This document shows, in pieces, positions 37,693 through 47,453 of a stretch of 64,000 bases of DNA (position 1 is its first letter; each line of letters begins with the position of its first letter). The stretch spans positions 372,001 to 436,000 of the forward strand of contig NZ_JANQBB010000005.1 in assembly GCF_024721975.1 (NCBI RefSeq), given 5' to 3'. This stretch comes from Paenibacillus endoradicis. Its GTDB lineage: Bacteria; Bacillota; Bacilli; Paenibacillales; Paenibacillaceae. The position numbers and the translations under genes are program-made. The notes beneath the pieces were generated by a model. It made no database searches and was not told where the DNA came from. It saw only the letters and a program-made list of their open reading frames with translations.

Positions 37693-39594
37693 GTGCTTTT
37701 AGAACATGTAGATGGCCCCGAAGATTTAAAACATTTAACAACAGATCAATTAGAACAATTAGCAGAAGAAATTCGTCAATTTTTAATTGGTCAATTGTCT
37801 ATTACTGGTGGTCATCTCGCTCCAAATCTTGGAGTTGTTGAGCTTACTCTAGCAATGCACTACTTATTTGACAGTCCAAAAGATAAATTTATTTTCGATG
37901 TTGGACATCAGTCATATGTTCACAAAATTATTACTGGTCGTAAAGATCAATTTGATACATTACGGAAATATAAAGGTTTATGCGGATTTGTGAAACGCAA
38001 TGAAAGTGAACATGATGTATGGGAAGCTGGACATAGCAGTACCTCATTATCTGCAGCTATAGGTATGGCAATGGCACGCGACTTTAAAGGTGAGAATAAT
38101 CGCGTTGTAGCAATGATCGGTGATGGTGCTCTAACCGGTGGTATGGCACTAGAAGCGTTAAATCATATTGGGCATGAGAAACGTAAATTAATCGTTATCT
38201 TGAATGACAATGAAATGTCTATTGCTCCAAATGTTGGTGCTCTCCATCAGTATTTAAGTAAAATTCGTACTGGTCGCCAATATCAGAAAGCAAAAGAAGA
38301 TGTTAATCAATTGCTCAATAAGATTCCTGCTATTGGTGGGAAGCTTGCTGAAACTGTATCAAGATTTAAGGATAGCGTGAAATACTTATTAATGAGCGGT
38401 ATTCTGTTTGAACAGTTTGGTCTTTCTTATCTTGGACCGGTCGATGGGCATGATATGGAAGCATTATTGGAAACACTGAAGCAAGCCGATAAGATTAATG
38501 GACCAGTCTTAGTTCATGTCATCACAACCAAAGGCAAAGGCTATAAGCCCGCTGAAAACGATTCTCATACATGGCATGGTGCATCTCCATATAAGATTGA
38601 GTCAGGAAAAATGGTCAAAGCAGTTGGACCTCCGATGTATACTAAAATTTTCGGAGATGTACTCATTGAGTTGGCTGAAAAAGATGATCGTATTGTTGCG
38701 GTAACACCAGCAATGCCAGGTGGATCAGGATTACTTGATTTTGCTAATCGATTCCCTACACGAATGATTGATGTAGGAATTGCAGAACAGCATGCTGCTA
38801 CGATGGCGGCAGCACTTGCTATTGAAGGAATGAAGCCTGTATTTGCGGTTTACTCCACATTCTTGCAACGTGCGTATGATCAAGTTGTTCATGATATTTG
38901 TCGTCAAAATCTTAATGTTATTTTTGCTATTGATCGAGCTGGATTTGTTGGTCCTGATGGGGAAACTCATCAAGGCGTATATGATATTCCTTTCTTACGT
39001 CATGTACCTAATATCGTTATTATGATGCCTAAAGATGAGAATGAACTACGTCAAATGATGAAAACAGCTGTTGAATATAATGATGGACCAATTGCAATAA
39101 GATATCCGCGTATTAACGTTGAAGGTGTTGAACTACTGCCGGAATTAACAACGCTTCCGATTGGATCATGGGAAGTATTGAAAGACGGAGAATCTGAATT
39201 CGCAATATTGGCCATTGGTCCAATGATAAAAGTTGCGAAAGAAGCAGCAGAACAGTTAAAACGTGAAGGTATCGATGTTGAAATTATTAATGCTCGTTTC
39301 GTGAAGCCGTTGGATCATGAAATGCTTCAACGATTAGCTAAACAACATAAAAAACTAATTGTTATTGAAGAAAGTGCTGAACTAGGCGGACTAGGAAGCG
39401 CAATTCTTGAACATTATTCGCAACAACATATTGATGATATGGTTATTCGTCTGATGGGTATACCTGATTTATTTGTAGAGCATGGAAGCATTGCCGAGCA
39501 GAGAGATGAGATTGGATTAAATGCCCAAAGCGTTATTAAAGTCGTGCATGATATGTTGCCAAAGCGTAAGAAAAGTGCTAATTTGCACAATTGA
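37693..39594 (+). CDS. dxs: 1-deoxy-D-xylulose-5-phosphate synthase
   Basis: A 633-residue thiamine-diphosphate transketolase-like enzyme, first step of the MEP isoprenoid pathway. ThDP motif [15 protein letters not shown]...[10 protein letters not shown] (around residues 151-180), [16 protein letters not shown], and the C-terminal [15 protein letters not shown] and YPR motifs. GTG at 37693; the overlapping ATG at 37691 is out of frame. It follows ispA, grouping isoprenoid genes, and precedes tlyA. Confidence 0.97.
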   Translation: MLLEHVDGPEDLKHLTTDQLEQLAEEIRQFLIGQLSITGGHLAPNLGVVELTLAMHYLFDSPKDKFIFDVGHQSYVHKIITGRKDQFDTLRKYKGLCGFVKRNESEHDVWEAGHSSTSLSAAIGMAMARDFKGENNRVVAMIGDGALTGGMALEALNHIGHEKRKLIVILNDNEMSIAPNVGALHQYLSKIRTGRQYQKAKEDVNQLLNKIPAIGGKLAETVSRFKDSVKYLLMSGILFEQFGLSYLGPVDGHDMEALLETLKQADKINGPVLVHVITTKGKGYKPAENDSHTWHGASPYKIESGKMVKAVGPPMYTKIFGDVLIELAEKDDRIVAVTPAMPGGSGLLDFANRFPTRMIDVGIAEQHAATMAAALAIEGMKPVFAVYSTFLQRAYDQVVHDICRQNLNVIFAIDRAGFVGPDGETHQGVYDIPFLRHVPNIVIMMPKDENELRQMMKTAVEYNDGPIAIRYPRINVEGVELLPELTTLPIGSWEVLKDGESEFAILAIGPMIKVAKEAAEQLKREGIDVEIINARFVKPLDHEMLQRLAKQHKKLIVIEESAELGGLGSAILEHYSQQHIDDMVIRLMGIPDLFVEHGSIAEQRDEIGLNAQSVIKVVHDMLPKRKKSANLHN

Positions 39595-39608
39595 TAGGTA
39601 GGGATACA

Positions 39609-40445
39609 ATGACAGCAGTTCCAAAGGAACGAATAGATGTATTACTTGTTGAACTTGGTTATTTTGATAGTCGTGAGAAAGCGAAGAAAGCATTGATGGC
39701 TGGACTTGTCCTCGTTGATGAAGAACCAGTTGATAAAGCTGGAATGAAAGTTGCTCGTTCATCTGCTATTAAAGTAAAAGGTTCGATACATCCGTATGTT
39801 AGTCGAGGCGGCTTGAAATTAGAAAAAGCAATTAAAAGCTTTGAACTTAATATGCAAGATGTAATTATGCTTGATATTGGTGCTTCAACTGGTGGTTTCA
39901 CAGATTGTGCTCTGCAACATGGAGCATCTTATGTGTATGCTATAGATGTCGGATATAATCAATTGGACTGGTCTCTTAGGCAACATGAGCAAGTCAATGT
40001 GATGGAAAGAACAAATTTCAGATATCTAACCGTAGAGGAATTGCAAGGACCGAATCCGAATTTTGCGAGTATTGATGTATCATTTATCTCGTTAAAACAT
40101 ATTCTACCTACATTATCTACATTATTCCCAGTTGGATCTTCAGTAGTTGCACTTATTAAACCGCAATTCGAAGCTGGCCGTGAAAAAGTCGGTAAGTTAG
40201 GCGTAGTTCGTGAGCCAAGTGTTCACAAAGAAGTATTAGTGAATGTTCTTAGTATGGCTAACGAGATAGGTTATTCTCTTAAAAATTTGACGTTTTCTCC
40301 AATTACAGGCGGCGAAGGAAACATTGAGTTCCTAGCACAATGGACTTGGGAAAACACTCCAAATGGTGAAGAAATCCCTCTGGAACGTATTGAGAATATC
40401 GTACTTGAAGCTAATGAAACGTTTAAAGTGAACGCGAAAAAATAA
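39609..40445 (+). CDS. tlyA: TlyA family rRNA 2'-O-ribose methyltransferase
   Basis: A 278-residue protein with an N-terminal S4 domain (RIDVLLVELGYFDSREKAKKALMAG) and an FtsJ-like methyltransferase (MLDIGASTGGFTDCALQHGA, SAM-binding; IDVSFISLKHILP; LIKPQFEAG). It methylates 16S/23S rRNA cytidines. ATG at 39609 is taken after AGGTAGGG. Conserved dxs-tlyA-argR-recN neighbourhood (yqxC in Bacillus). Confidence 0.93.
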   Translation: MTAVPKERIDVLLVELGYFDSREKAKKALMAGLVLVDEEPVDKAGMKVARSSAIKVKGSIHPYVSRGGLKLEKAIKSFELNMQDVIMLDIGASTGGFTDCALQHGASYVYAIDVGYNQLDWSLRQHEQVNVMERTNFRYLTVEELQGPNPNFASIDVSFISLKHILPTLSTLFPVGSSVVALIKPQFEAGREKVGKLGVVREPSVHKEVLVNVLSMANEIGYSLKNLTFSPITGGEGNIEFLAQWTWENTPNGEEIPLERIENIVLEANETFKVNAKK

Positions 40446-40458
40446 TATCCAACAAGAA

Positions 40459-40497
40459 GGATGCCAATCGGTAATTTATCGTGAGGCATCTTTTCTC
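40459..40497 (+). terminator. Terminator after tlyA
   Basis: The stem GATGCC / GGCATC with internal pairing is followed by TTTTCTCTTT. Confidence 0.75.
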
Positions 40498-40642
40498 TTT
40501 ACAGGGACTCAGTAATTGAGATAAACTGTAAATACAAACAAATGTTCTATATCCACCTCAGATGCGCTTTTCACTCCATAGATGTATATTATTTTGAATG
40601 AGTACTTGTGGAAGTTGGAGAAGTATAGGAGGGGGAGTTAAG

Positions 40643-41107
40643 TTGGCACCATACGGTGAGTGGTTTATTATGATTGTTGCTGGAATTCTATTATTACTAT
40701 TAGCATATCGCTGGTTATATCGTTGGCTACATACCGCTCAGACAATGTCCAGAATTAAGTTAGGCAAAGGCGGGAGAATTAAGGAAGATGATCCTAATGT
40801 TACTTTACTAACGAAGAATGGATATATAGTTATATCGGGGCGTCATACAATTCCGATCGCGATTGAGTTAGATGATATAGTGCTGGATAAGGCAACTAAT
40901 GTATATGTAGACTACGTTGTTGAAAAAAAGGGTCGCATGTATCTTGTAAAGTATGAACGTGAACGTCATCCTATGGAGTGGACAAATAACGAAATACGTG
41001 ATCGTTTGTTGATGTATTCGTTATTAGTTCCTGACATGTCGGGAATAATATATATTAATTATAGAGAAGGAACGCTTAGGAAAATTGCGTTTCACTTTGT
41101 TGAATAA
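40643..41107 (+). CDS. Membrane-anchored protein of unknown function
   Basis: A 154-residue protein with one N-terminal helix (WFIMIVAGILLLLLAYRWLYRWL) and a soluble domain that looks beta-rich with an alternating pattern (YIVISGRHTIPIAIELDDIVLD, VYVDYVVEKKGRMYLVKYERERHP). TTG at 40643 follows AGGAGGGGG. The upstream in-frame start at 40598 is unlikely. It lies between tlyA and argR, a spot where Paenibacillus-type genomes carry a small unnamed membrane gene. I do not recognise a domain. Confidence 0.7.
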   Translation: MAPYGEWFIMIVAGILLLLLAYRWLYRWLHTAQTMSRIKLGKGGRIKEDDPNVTLLTKNGYIVISGRHTIPIAIELDDIVLDKATNVYVDYVVEKKGRMYLVKYERERHPMEWTNNEIRDRLLMYSLLVPDMSGIIYINYREGTLRKIAFHFVE

Positions 41108-41128
41108 TAAGGAATAGGGGTCATATAA

Positions 41129-41581
41129 GTGAAAGGTATAAGACAGTTTAAAATAAAGGAAATTATTACGGCTCGTGATGTAGAAACTCAAGAAGATCTG
41201 GTGGAAGCATTGCGCCATAGTGGAATGCAAGTTACACAAGCAACCGTTTCTAGAGATATTAAAGAGCTAATGCTTATCAAAATTCCTTCGTCTTCAGGAA
41301 GTTATAAATATGCAATGCCCGGTGAAAGTCAAAAACCAAATCCAATTCATAAACTTCGCAGAGCGCTGCAGGATCATTTCACACATATTGATTACACAGA
41401 TAATCTGGTTGTTATGAAATGCTTACCTGGTACTGCAAATACGATTGCCGCATTAATTGACACGATGGACACTCCTGATATTATGGGCACAATTTCGGGA
41501 GATGATACGATACTTATTATTTGCCGGTCGAGTACTCAAAGTAAATTAGTTGTTGAACGTTTTATAGATATGTTGAAATAG
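41129..41581 (+). CDS. argR: Arginine repressor ArgR/AhrC
   Basis: A 150-residue ArgR. The N-terminal winged helix (FKIKEIITARDVETQEDLVEALRHSG, QATVSRDIKEL) is followed by the arginine-binding hexamer domain (NLVVMKCLPGTANTIAALIDTM, GTISGDDTILIICRS). It represses arginine biosynthesis and activates catabolism when arginine is bound. GTG start; RBS AATAGGGG. Adjacent to recN as in most Bacillales. Confidence 0.95.
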   Translation: MKGIRQFKIKEIITARDVETQEDLVEALRHSGMQVTQATVSRDIKELMLIKIPSSSGSYKYAMPGESQKPNPIHKLRRALQDHFTHIDYTDNLVVMKCLPGTANTIAALIDTMDTPDIMGTISGDDTILIICRSSTQSKLVVERFIDMLK

Positions 41582-41609
41582 GAATATATTTTTTTTCATT
41601 ACTACAGAA

Positions 41610-41704
41610 GTAAATCCATTATCTTATGAAAAGTTCAGCTTATGCTTACGAAGCAACTTTTCATTTGCCAAGTAGTAAATCCATTATCTTATGAAAAGTT
41701 TTAG
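41610..41704 (+). repeat. Repeat family B with a 26-bp direct repeat in the recN leader
   Basis: GTAAATCCATTATCTTATGA followed by AAAGTT occurs twice, at 41610-41635 and 41675-41700 (period 65). Between them lies GCTTATGCTTACGAAGCAACTTTTCATTTG, complementary in part to the flanks (AAAAGTT / AACTTTT). The second copy runs into TTAGGAGG, the recN RBS. Confidence 0.75.
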
Positions 41705-41717
41705 GAGGCGTATGTTC

Positions 41718-43424
41718 ATGCTACATGAACTTTCTATTCGCAACTTAGCAGTTATTGAAGAGGCAAGTGTACAATTTCATAATGGCTTTCATGTATTAAC
41801 GGGTGAGACCGGTGCAGGTAAATCAATATTGATTGATGCATTGAGTTTAGTTGTCGGTGGGCGAGGGTCTGCTGATATGGTTCGTTATGGTTGTGATAAA
41901 TCTGAGGTAGAAGCTATGTTTGATTTATCAACTGAACATCCTGTATGGTCGAAGTTAGCAAATCTTGGTATACAACATGACCGAAACGAAATGTTAATTG
42001 TTCGTCGTGAACTAAGTTCTACTGGCAAAAGTAGTAGCCGTGTGAACGGTCAACTTGTTACGATTACAATGTTACGAGAAATTGGAGAAAGCCTTGTTAA
42101 TATTCACGGTCAGCATGAGCATCAATCACTTCTTAAAAATGAGCAGCATCTGGAATGGTTAGATATGTATGGTGGTTCAAGCCTTCTGAATAATAAAAAA
42201 GCTTATGCACAACAATATGAACAATTATTACTTATTCGCTCACAATTACATGAATTAGAAAATACTTCACGTCACAATGTTCAAATGCAAGATCTGTATA
42301 TGTTCCAAATCGAAGAAATTAGTGCAGCCAAATTAAAACCTGGTGAAGATGAGGAATTATTAGAACAACGTAAAATGCTTATGTATGCTGAGAAACGCAC
42401 TTCATCTGTCAATGAAGCTTACGGTTTATTGAATGATGGACAAGGTATAGAAGCATTGAGTAGAGCAATAACTCGCTTAACAGATATCGTTAGTTATGAC
42501 GAAACTGCATTATCTCCAATGATCGAACAGCTTCAAGCTGCTTATTATGGTGCAGAAGATGTAATGTATCAACTTCGTAATTATAGAGATGGGATAGAAT
42601 CTGATCCTGAGCAGCTAATTTACGTAGAGGATCGACTTGATCTTATTCGATCATTAAAACGCAAATACGGTGAAAGTATTGAGGAAATCATTGCCTATTT
42701 GGCGAAAATTACAGATGAACGTGATAAGATGGAAAATCGTGATGAGCGATTGCAGCTATTAAAAGAACAAGAAGAAACAGAGTATAAACAAGCCTATGTG
42801 TTGGCTGATCAGCTATCTGTATTACGTAAGCAGGCAGCTATTAAGCTTTCTAATGAAATCAAAGAACAACTTACTGGTCTACAAATGGGTGCAGCGAAAT
42901 TCGAAGTAGAGATCAATCACACTACTCAAGACGCTGAGGAGCGAGTACGGTTAAGCGCTACTGGAATTGATCATGCAGTCTTCATGATGAGCACGAATCC
43001 AGGAGAGCCTTTGAAGCCGTTACATAAGGTAGCATCAGGCGGAGAAATGTCACGTATTATGTTGGCATTGAAATCTATCTTTGCGCAGATCGACCAAATT
43101 CCTGTACTTATATTCGATGAGGTAGATACTGGAGTAAGTGGACGAGCAGCGCAGGCCATTGCAGAAAAATTATCCTCCCTTGCAGTAGATTGCCAAGTTT
43201 TCTCAATAAGCCATTTACCTCAAGTTGCTTGTATGGCAGATCATCACTATGAAATCCGTAAGCAATTTGTAGGAGAACGAACATATACATCTGTCTCACA
43301 GCTGACAGGAGAACAAAGAATTAATGAACTTGCTCGTATGCTAGGTGGCGTAGAAATAACTGAAAAAACAAAACATCATGCTCAAGAAATGTTAGATTTG
43401 GCTCTGGGCTTGAAAGGTGCGTAA
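41718..43424 (+). CDS. recN: DNA repair protein RecN
   Basis: A 568-residue SMC-like repair ATPase. Walker A in LTGETGAGKSILIDALSL (around residue 30), a long central coiled coil (about 150-370), signature ASGGEMSRIMLALKSI and Walker B IPVLIFDEVDTGVSG. It binds ends at double-strand breaks. ATG at 41718 sits 9 bases after AGGAGG, giving the family start LHELSIRNLAVIEEA. The ATG at 41712 is too close. Confidence 0.96.
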   Translation: MLHELSIRNLAVIEEASVQFHNGFHVLTGETGAGKSILIDALSLVVGGRGSADMVRYGCDKSEVEAMFDLSTEHPVWSKLANLGIQHDRNEMLIVRRELSSTGKSSSRVNGQLVTITMLREIGESLVNIHGQHEHQSLLKNEQHLEWLDMYGGSSLLNNKKAYAQQYEQLLLIRSQLHELENTSRHNVQMQDLYMFQIEEISAAKLKPGEDEELLEQRKMLMYAEKRTSSVNEAYGLLNDGQGIEALSRAITRLTDIVSYDETALSPMIEQLQAAYYGAEDVMYQLRNYRDGIESDPEQLIYVEDRLDLIRSLKRKYGESIEEIIAYLAKITDERDKMENRDERLQLLKEQEETEYKQAYVLADQLSVLRKQAAIKLSNEIKEQLTGLQMGAAKFEVEINHTTQDAEERVRLSATGIDHAVFMMSTNPGEPLKPLHKVASGGEMSRIMLALKSIFAQIDQIPVLIFDEVDTGVSGRAAQAIAEKLSSLAVDCQVFSISHLPQVACMADHHYEIRKQFVGERTYTSVSQLTGEQRINELARMLGGVEITEKTKHHAQEMLDLALGLKGA

Positions 43425-43543
43425 TGTAAGGAAATATGGGAATGTTTTTGTGGTCATAAAACTTGTTGCTCGGGGTAACTTATAGGTACGCCATTGGCGA
43501 TCTACCTATCGTCATGCGATGGAATGACAGGAGCGTGAAAAGA

Positions 43544-44875
43544 TTGGACCCAAAGCAACCTAGACGTATTTTTGGACTAATTCTCGTAATTATGGTCGGT
43601 CTTATCGGAATATCTACACCGATGCAGCAGATTGTAGCTTTTCCCGATGAACTCAGGCTATTTACTGGGCAATTAAAAAACGTACAGTATAGTGTGCCCG
43701 TGCACGCTCGATTAACGGTAGATCCAGAAGTATTGCAAGTGAATGGTTCAACAGAATCTTCTTTGTCAGTAAGTTTGAAAGATCCGTTATCATTACATTC
43801 TTATCAAATTGGTCAGACCCAAATGAAAGTGAAATTATTTGGTAAGATCCCGTTCAAGACTGTGAAAGTAGATGTTGTGCCAGATCTTAAAGTTGTACCT
43901 GGTGGGCAAACCATCGGTGTAAAGGTAAATTCAGCTGGTGTGTTGGTGGTTGGTCATCATCAAGTAGCAGATGAATCCAGTCAGAAACAATCTCCTGGGG
44001 AAGTAGCGGGTCTTCGTCTTGGTGATCTTATTGTTGGTATTAACAGAGACAAAGTGCAGAATGTTAAGCAATTAGGTGAACTATGTGAAAAATATAGTTC
44101 TAATAAAAAGCCCTTGAACATTACTTTTATTCGTAATGGTAAATCGATGCAAACTAAGCTAAAACCAATTTATGATAAAGGTGATCAAGCTTGGAGAATC
44201 GGTCTCTATATTCGTGATTCTGCTGCAGGAGTCGGGACGTTGACATTCTATGCCCCAGATCAAGGTGTATATGGCGCATTAGGACATGTCATTACGGATA
44301 TGGACACGGGAACTCCGATCGTTGTTGGAGATGGTGAGATTTTGCAATCAAGCGTAACATCAATTAATAAGAGTCAAAATGGTGATCCAGGTGAAAAACG
44401 AGCAATCTTTGTTAAAGAGAAAAAAATTCTAGGAAGTATAGAACGTAATACTCCATTCGGAATATTTGGTAAGATGAATGAGATGCCGACGCACAGCTTT
44501 GACAGTGATGCAATTCCAGTTGCATTTGCAGAAGATGTGAAGGAAGGGCCTGCACAAATCTTAACCGTATTAAATGGACAAACGGTAGAACGTTTTGATA
44601 TTGAAGTTGTTCATGTTGCTAAGCAATCATCGCCTGCAACAAAAGGTATGGTGCTTAAGATTACAGATGAACGATTAATAAGTAAAACCGGTGGTATCGT
44701 GCAAGGGATGTCAGGTAGTCCGATTATTCAAGATGGGAAATTAATTGGAGCAGTTACACATGTATTCGTGAATGATCCTACTTCTGGGTATGGCTGTTTC
44801 ATTGAATGGATGTTACAAGATGCAGGAGTATTGTTACACTCAGAAACTGATCTTGAGCAAAATATTGCTTCATAA
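43544..44875 (+). CDS. spoIVB: SpoIVB peptidase (S55), pro-sigma-K checkpoint protease
   Basis: A 443-residue serine peptidase secreted from the forespore that triggers sigma-K processing. N-terminal helix RIFGLILVIMVGLIGIS, PDZ domain around residues 145-225 (GEVAGLRLGDLIVGINRDKV), then the S55 domain with the His region GALGHVITDMDTG and nucleophile GMSGSPIIQDGKLIGAV (serine around residue 390). TTG at 43544 fits the RBS CAGGAG and family length; upstream ATGs lack an RBS. recN-spoIVB-spo0A order is conserved. Confidence 0.93.
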   Translation: MDPKQPRRIFGLILVIMVGLIGISTPMQQIVAFPDELRLFTGQLKNVQYSVPVHARLTVDPEVLQVNGSTESSLSVSLKDPLSLHSYQIGQTQMKVKLFGKIPFKTVKVDVVPDLKVVPGGQTIGVKVNSAGVLVVGHHQVADESSQKQSPGEVAGLRLGDLIVGINRDKVQNVKQLGELCEKYSSNKKPLNITFIRNGKSMQTKLKPIYDKGDQAWRIGLYIRDSAAGVGTLTFYAPDQGVYGALGHVITDMDTGTPIVVGDGEILQSSVTSINKSQNGDPGEKRAIFVKEKKILGSIERNTPFGIFGKMNEMPTHSFDSDAIPVAFAEDVKEGPAQILTVLNGQTVERFDIEVVHVAKQSSPATKGMVLKITDERLISKTGGIVQGMSGSPIIQDGKLIGAVTHVFVNDPTSGYGCFIEWMLQDAGVLLHSETDLEQNIAS

Positions 44876-44881
44876 CGATAA

Positions 44882-44926
44882 GAAGGTCACCATTACAAGA
44901 AAAATGTAATGGTGACCTTCTCTATA
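44882..44926 (+). terminator. Terminator after spoIVB
   Basis: The perfect 15-bp stem GAAGGTCACCATTAC / GTAATGGTGACCTTC is followed by TCTAT. Confidence 0.85.
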
Positions 44927-44953
44927 GTTGTAGTAGCTTATCTTGTGAGCTTA

Positions 44954-45062
44954 TGTCGAATTGTTTCGAAGCTTGTAGTCAAATGTTTATTATATCGAAA
45001 TACTGAAAAAAAATAAAGAAAAATGATTTTCGACAGAAGGAAATCATATTCTCATGTCGAAA
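44954..45062 (+). promoter_or_regulatory. spo0A promoter region with Spo0A boxes
   Basis: TGTCGAA occurs at 44954-44960 and TGTCGAAA at 45055-45062, and the inverse TTTTCGACA at 45027-45035. These fit the 0A-box core TGNCGAA and imply autoregulation, as known for spo0A. AAGGAAAT at about 45037 could be part of a sigma-H -35, but its -10 is unclear. Confidence 0.65.
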
Positions 45063-45122
45063 CTGTAGTGAGACAGATTAATTCGACTCGACATTCATAT
45101 AATTTAAAGGGAGGCTTACATC

Positions 45123-45938
45123 TTGCAGAAGATTGACGTATTATTGGCAGATGACAACCGAGAATTTACTAACTTGTTATCGGAATTTATTTCTGAACAA
45201 AGTGATATGAATGTGTGTGGAGTAGCATTTAATAGAGATGAAGTATTAAGACATTTGGAGAGCGCTAGAAAGTTGCCAGATGTATTAATTCTCGATATCA
45301 TTATGCCTCATTTAGATGGACTAGGAGTTCTTGAAAAGATCAGAGAGATGGATCTTAATCCTATGCCGAAGATTATTATGTTGACGGCGTTCGGTCAAGA
45401 AAATATTACGCAAAAAGCAGTACAATTAGGGGCATCATATTACATATTAAAACCGTTCGATATGGATATGCTTTCTAACCGCATTAGACAATTAGTAGGT
45501 TCTCAATCAGGTTCTATGAGTTCTTCTACATTCAATTCGAGCCTTTCAATGAGCAGATCGAATGTTGTTCCAATCGGTAAAGGCAAAAATCTTGATGCTA
45601 ACATTACAAGTATCATCCATGAAATCGGTGTTCCAGCACATATTAAGGGATATCAATACCTTCGTGAAGCAATTACGATGGTATATAACAATATTGAAAT
45701 ACTTGGATCAATCACAAAAACATTGTATCCAGCTATCGCGGAAAAATTCAAAACGACACCATCTCGTGTAGAAAGAGCAATTCGTCACGCGATCGAAGTC
45801 GCTTGGACTCGCGGCAACATCGACAGCATTAGCCATCTATTCGGCTATACAGTCAATATTAGCAAGTCTAAGCCAACTAACTCGGAGTTTATTGCAATGG
45901 TGGCAGACAAACTAAGGATTGAGCATAAGGTTAGCTGA
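45123..45938 (+). CDS. spo0A: Sporulation master regulator Spo0A
   Basis: A 271-residue response regulator. The receiver has the acidic pocket D10/D11, phosphoacceptor D58 in [13 protein letters not shown], and the lysine in YILKPFD. The C-terminal DNA-binding domain contains [20 protein letters not shown] and [20 protein letters not shown]. It commits cells to sporulation on phosphorylation. TTG start after AAAGGGAGG. The accessory island begins just downstream. Confidence 0.98.
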   Translation: MQKIDVLLADDNREFTNLLSEFISEQSDMNVCGVAFNRDEVLRHLESARKLPDVLILDIIMPHLDGLGVLEKIREMDLNPMPKIIMLTAFGQENITQKAVQLGASYYILKPFDMDMLSNRIRQLVGSQSGSMSSSTFNSSLSMSRSNVVPIGKGKNLDANITSIIHEIGVPAHIKGYQYLREAITMVYNNIEILGSITKTLYPAIAEKFKTTPSRVERAIRHAIEVAWTRGNIDSISHLFGYTVNISKSKPTNSEFIAMVADKLRIEHKVS

Positions 45939-46039
45939 ACGTAGGATACGTAAGGGGTTAAGACTACTGGGAACTGTTTACATCCAGTATATAAAAACCA
46001 ATAAACTTGTATTGAATCCTATAAACTTTTTCCATCTCA

Positions 46040-46078
46040 CCCGATAAACCTTTTTGGTTTATTGGGTTTTGTGTTTTT
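46040..46078 (+). terminator. Terminator after spo0A
   Basis: CCCGATAAACC-TTTTT-GGTTTATTGGG (11-bp stem with one G-T pair) is followed by TTTTGTGTTTTT. It is the last clear core signal before the integrase. Confidence 0.85.
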
Positions 46079-46101
46079 AGGAAAAGAGATGGAGGATTCA
46101 C

Positions 46102-47085
46102 ATGAAGTTATCGGAATTGGAGTTTTATTTAGAGGATTTTTTAGCTTATTGTCAAAACAAAAATTTATCACGAAAGACCATTAGTTCATATGAACAATCT
46201 TTGAAACTATTTGTAGCTTATTTAAAGAATCTGCATGATGTGGATAAGGTGAAAGAAGTTCGTACAGGACATATTAGGCAGTATATTGCTTATGTACAAG
46301 AGCGAGGGAAGTATACGGTAGTGAATCGAGAGTCATCGAAACTGGTTAATTTTCCTGAAAACAGAACAGATTTTAAAAAAGAGGTTTCATCAATTACAAT
46401 AAATAACTACATTCGTAACATTAAGGTTCTTTTTAATTGGTTAAAACAAGAAGGGGAGTTAATCAAAAATCCTGTTGATAATATCTCACAAATAAAAACT
46501 GTAAGAAGACAGAAAAAGGGGATAAGTCAAGAAGAGTTTAATGGATTGATTGAAAAATTTGATTATACCAAGTTTCATGGATATCGAAATAAAATGATCG
46601 TGTTATTGTTGCAAGATACTGGCATGAGAATCGGTGAATGCTTAGAATTAGTTGTCGATGCAATAGACTTTAAGAGTAAAATGATTCTATTGACTAAAAC
46701 TAAAGGTAACAAAGAACGTTATGTATATTTTTCCAATGTGATGCAAAGGGAACTAAAACAATATTTGAAATTTAAAGATAGATATACCGATAGCGAATTA
46801 CTATTCCCGACGACAAAAGGAACTAATTTAAGTATTCAATCATTTGAGAAGCAATTAAAAGATACTAGTAAGATGGCAGGGTTAGATGTACATCCTCACA
46901 TGATAAGAAATAACTTTGCTCGGCATTATTTGTTGAATGGCGGGGATTTCTATACGTTATCTCGAATTTTGGGTCATAGTTCTGTAACGGTAACCGAACA
47001 AGCCTATATGGATTTAACCCGTGAAGAAATTGCGAAGAAATATCAAAATCATTCGCCACTTAGCAAGTGGAAGCTACAAAGTTAA
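46102..47085 (+). CDS. Tyrosine recombinase/integrase
   Basis: A 327-residue phage-type integrase. N-terminal SAM-like DNA-binding domain (FLAYCQNKNLSRKTISSYEQSLKLF) and a catalytic domain with the expected residues: R in TGMRIGECLEL, K in TKTKGNKERYVYF, H-x-x-R in HPHMIRNNFARHY, H in RILGHSS and nucleophile Y in QAYMDL. RBS ATGGAGG. First gene of the island, 163 bases after spo0A. It is probably the enzyme that integrated the element here. No tRNA target is visible. Confidence 0.92.
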   Translation: MKLSELEFYLEDFLAYCQNKNLSRKTISSYEQSLKLFVAYLKNLHDVDKVKEVRTGHIRQYIAYVQERGKYTVVNRESSKLVNFPENRTDFKKEVSSITINNYIRNIKVLFNWLKQEGELIKNPVDNISQIKTVRRQKKGISQEEFNGLIEKFDYTKFHGYRNKMIVLLLQDTGMRIGECLELVVDAIDFKSKMILLTKTKGNKERYVYFSNVMQRELKQYLKFKDRYTDSELLFPTTKGTNLSIQSFEKQLKDTSKMAGLDVHPHMIRNNFARHYLLNGGDFYTLSRILGHSSVTVTEQAYMDLTREEIAKKYQNHSPLSKWKLQS

Positions 47086-47110
47086 CCGTTGAATATATTT
47101 TTTAGTAATA

Positions 47111-47150
47111 AGAGAAGGCTCTCTATCACAATAGAGAGCCTTCTCTTATT
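47111..47150 (+). terminator. Terminator after the integrase
   Basis: The perfect 16-bp stem AGAGAAGGCTCTCTAT / ATAGAGAGCCTTCTCT has a CACA loop, then TATT. Confidence 0.85.
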
Positions 47151-47408
47151 CGTATTAAATTAATCGTATAAACAAATAAGGATTTATCATGTACATAAAT
47201 ACTTGGATATGTATTACGGATGCGATAAGTTGAAGCATTCGAGAAATAATATTTAATATATTGTTTTGAATATCGTGTGATTTCAGCAATTTGTCATATA
47301 ACTATATGTGTCGGGAATTACTTATTGGTAAAACGCTATGTTGAAACTTCTTCCTCTGTTGAAATCGTTTAATTAAAGAAATTCGAGAAACTCGGAAGAG
47401 TCAAGTTA
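47151..47408. other. Non-coding gap between integrase and 47454 gene
   Basis: AT-rich, with no convincing ORF or RBS. Candidate left-end DNA of the element, but no att repeat could be paired with the right side. Confidence 0.4.
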
Positions 47409-47437
47409 TAAAAAAAGGCCGTGAGGTTACGGTCTTA
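47409..47437 (-). terminator. Terminator of the 47454-48398 gene
   Basis: On the minus strand, AAGACCGTAACCTCACGGCCTT, followed by TTTTATAA. Confidence 0.65.
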
Positions 47438-47453
47438 ATTGGGCAGTGAAAAC

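Noticed and set aside
45940..46100. attL direct repeat partner for the right end of the island
   Set aside because: A 9-base match GATACGTAA (about 45945 and 63613) was noticed but is too short and differently placed to support an att site.
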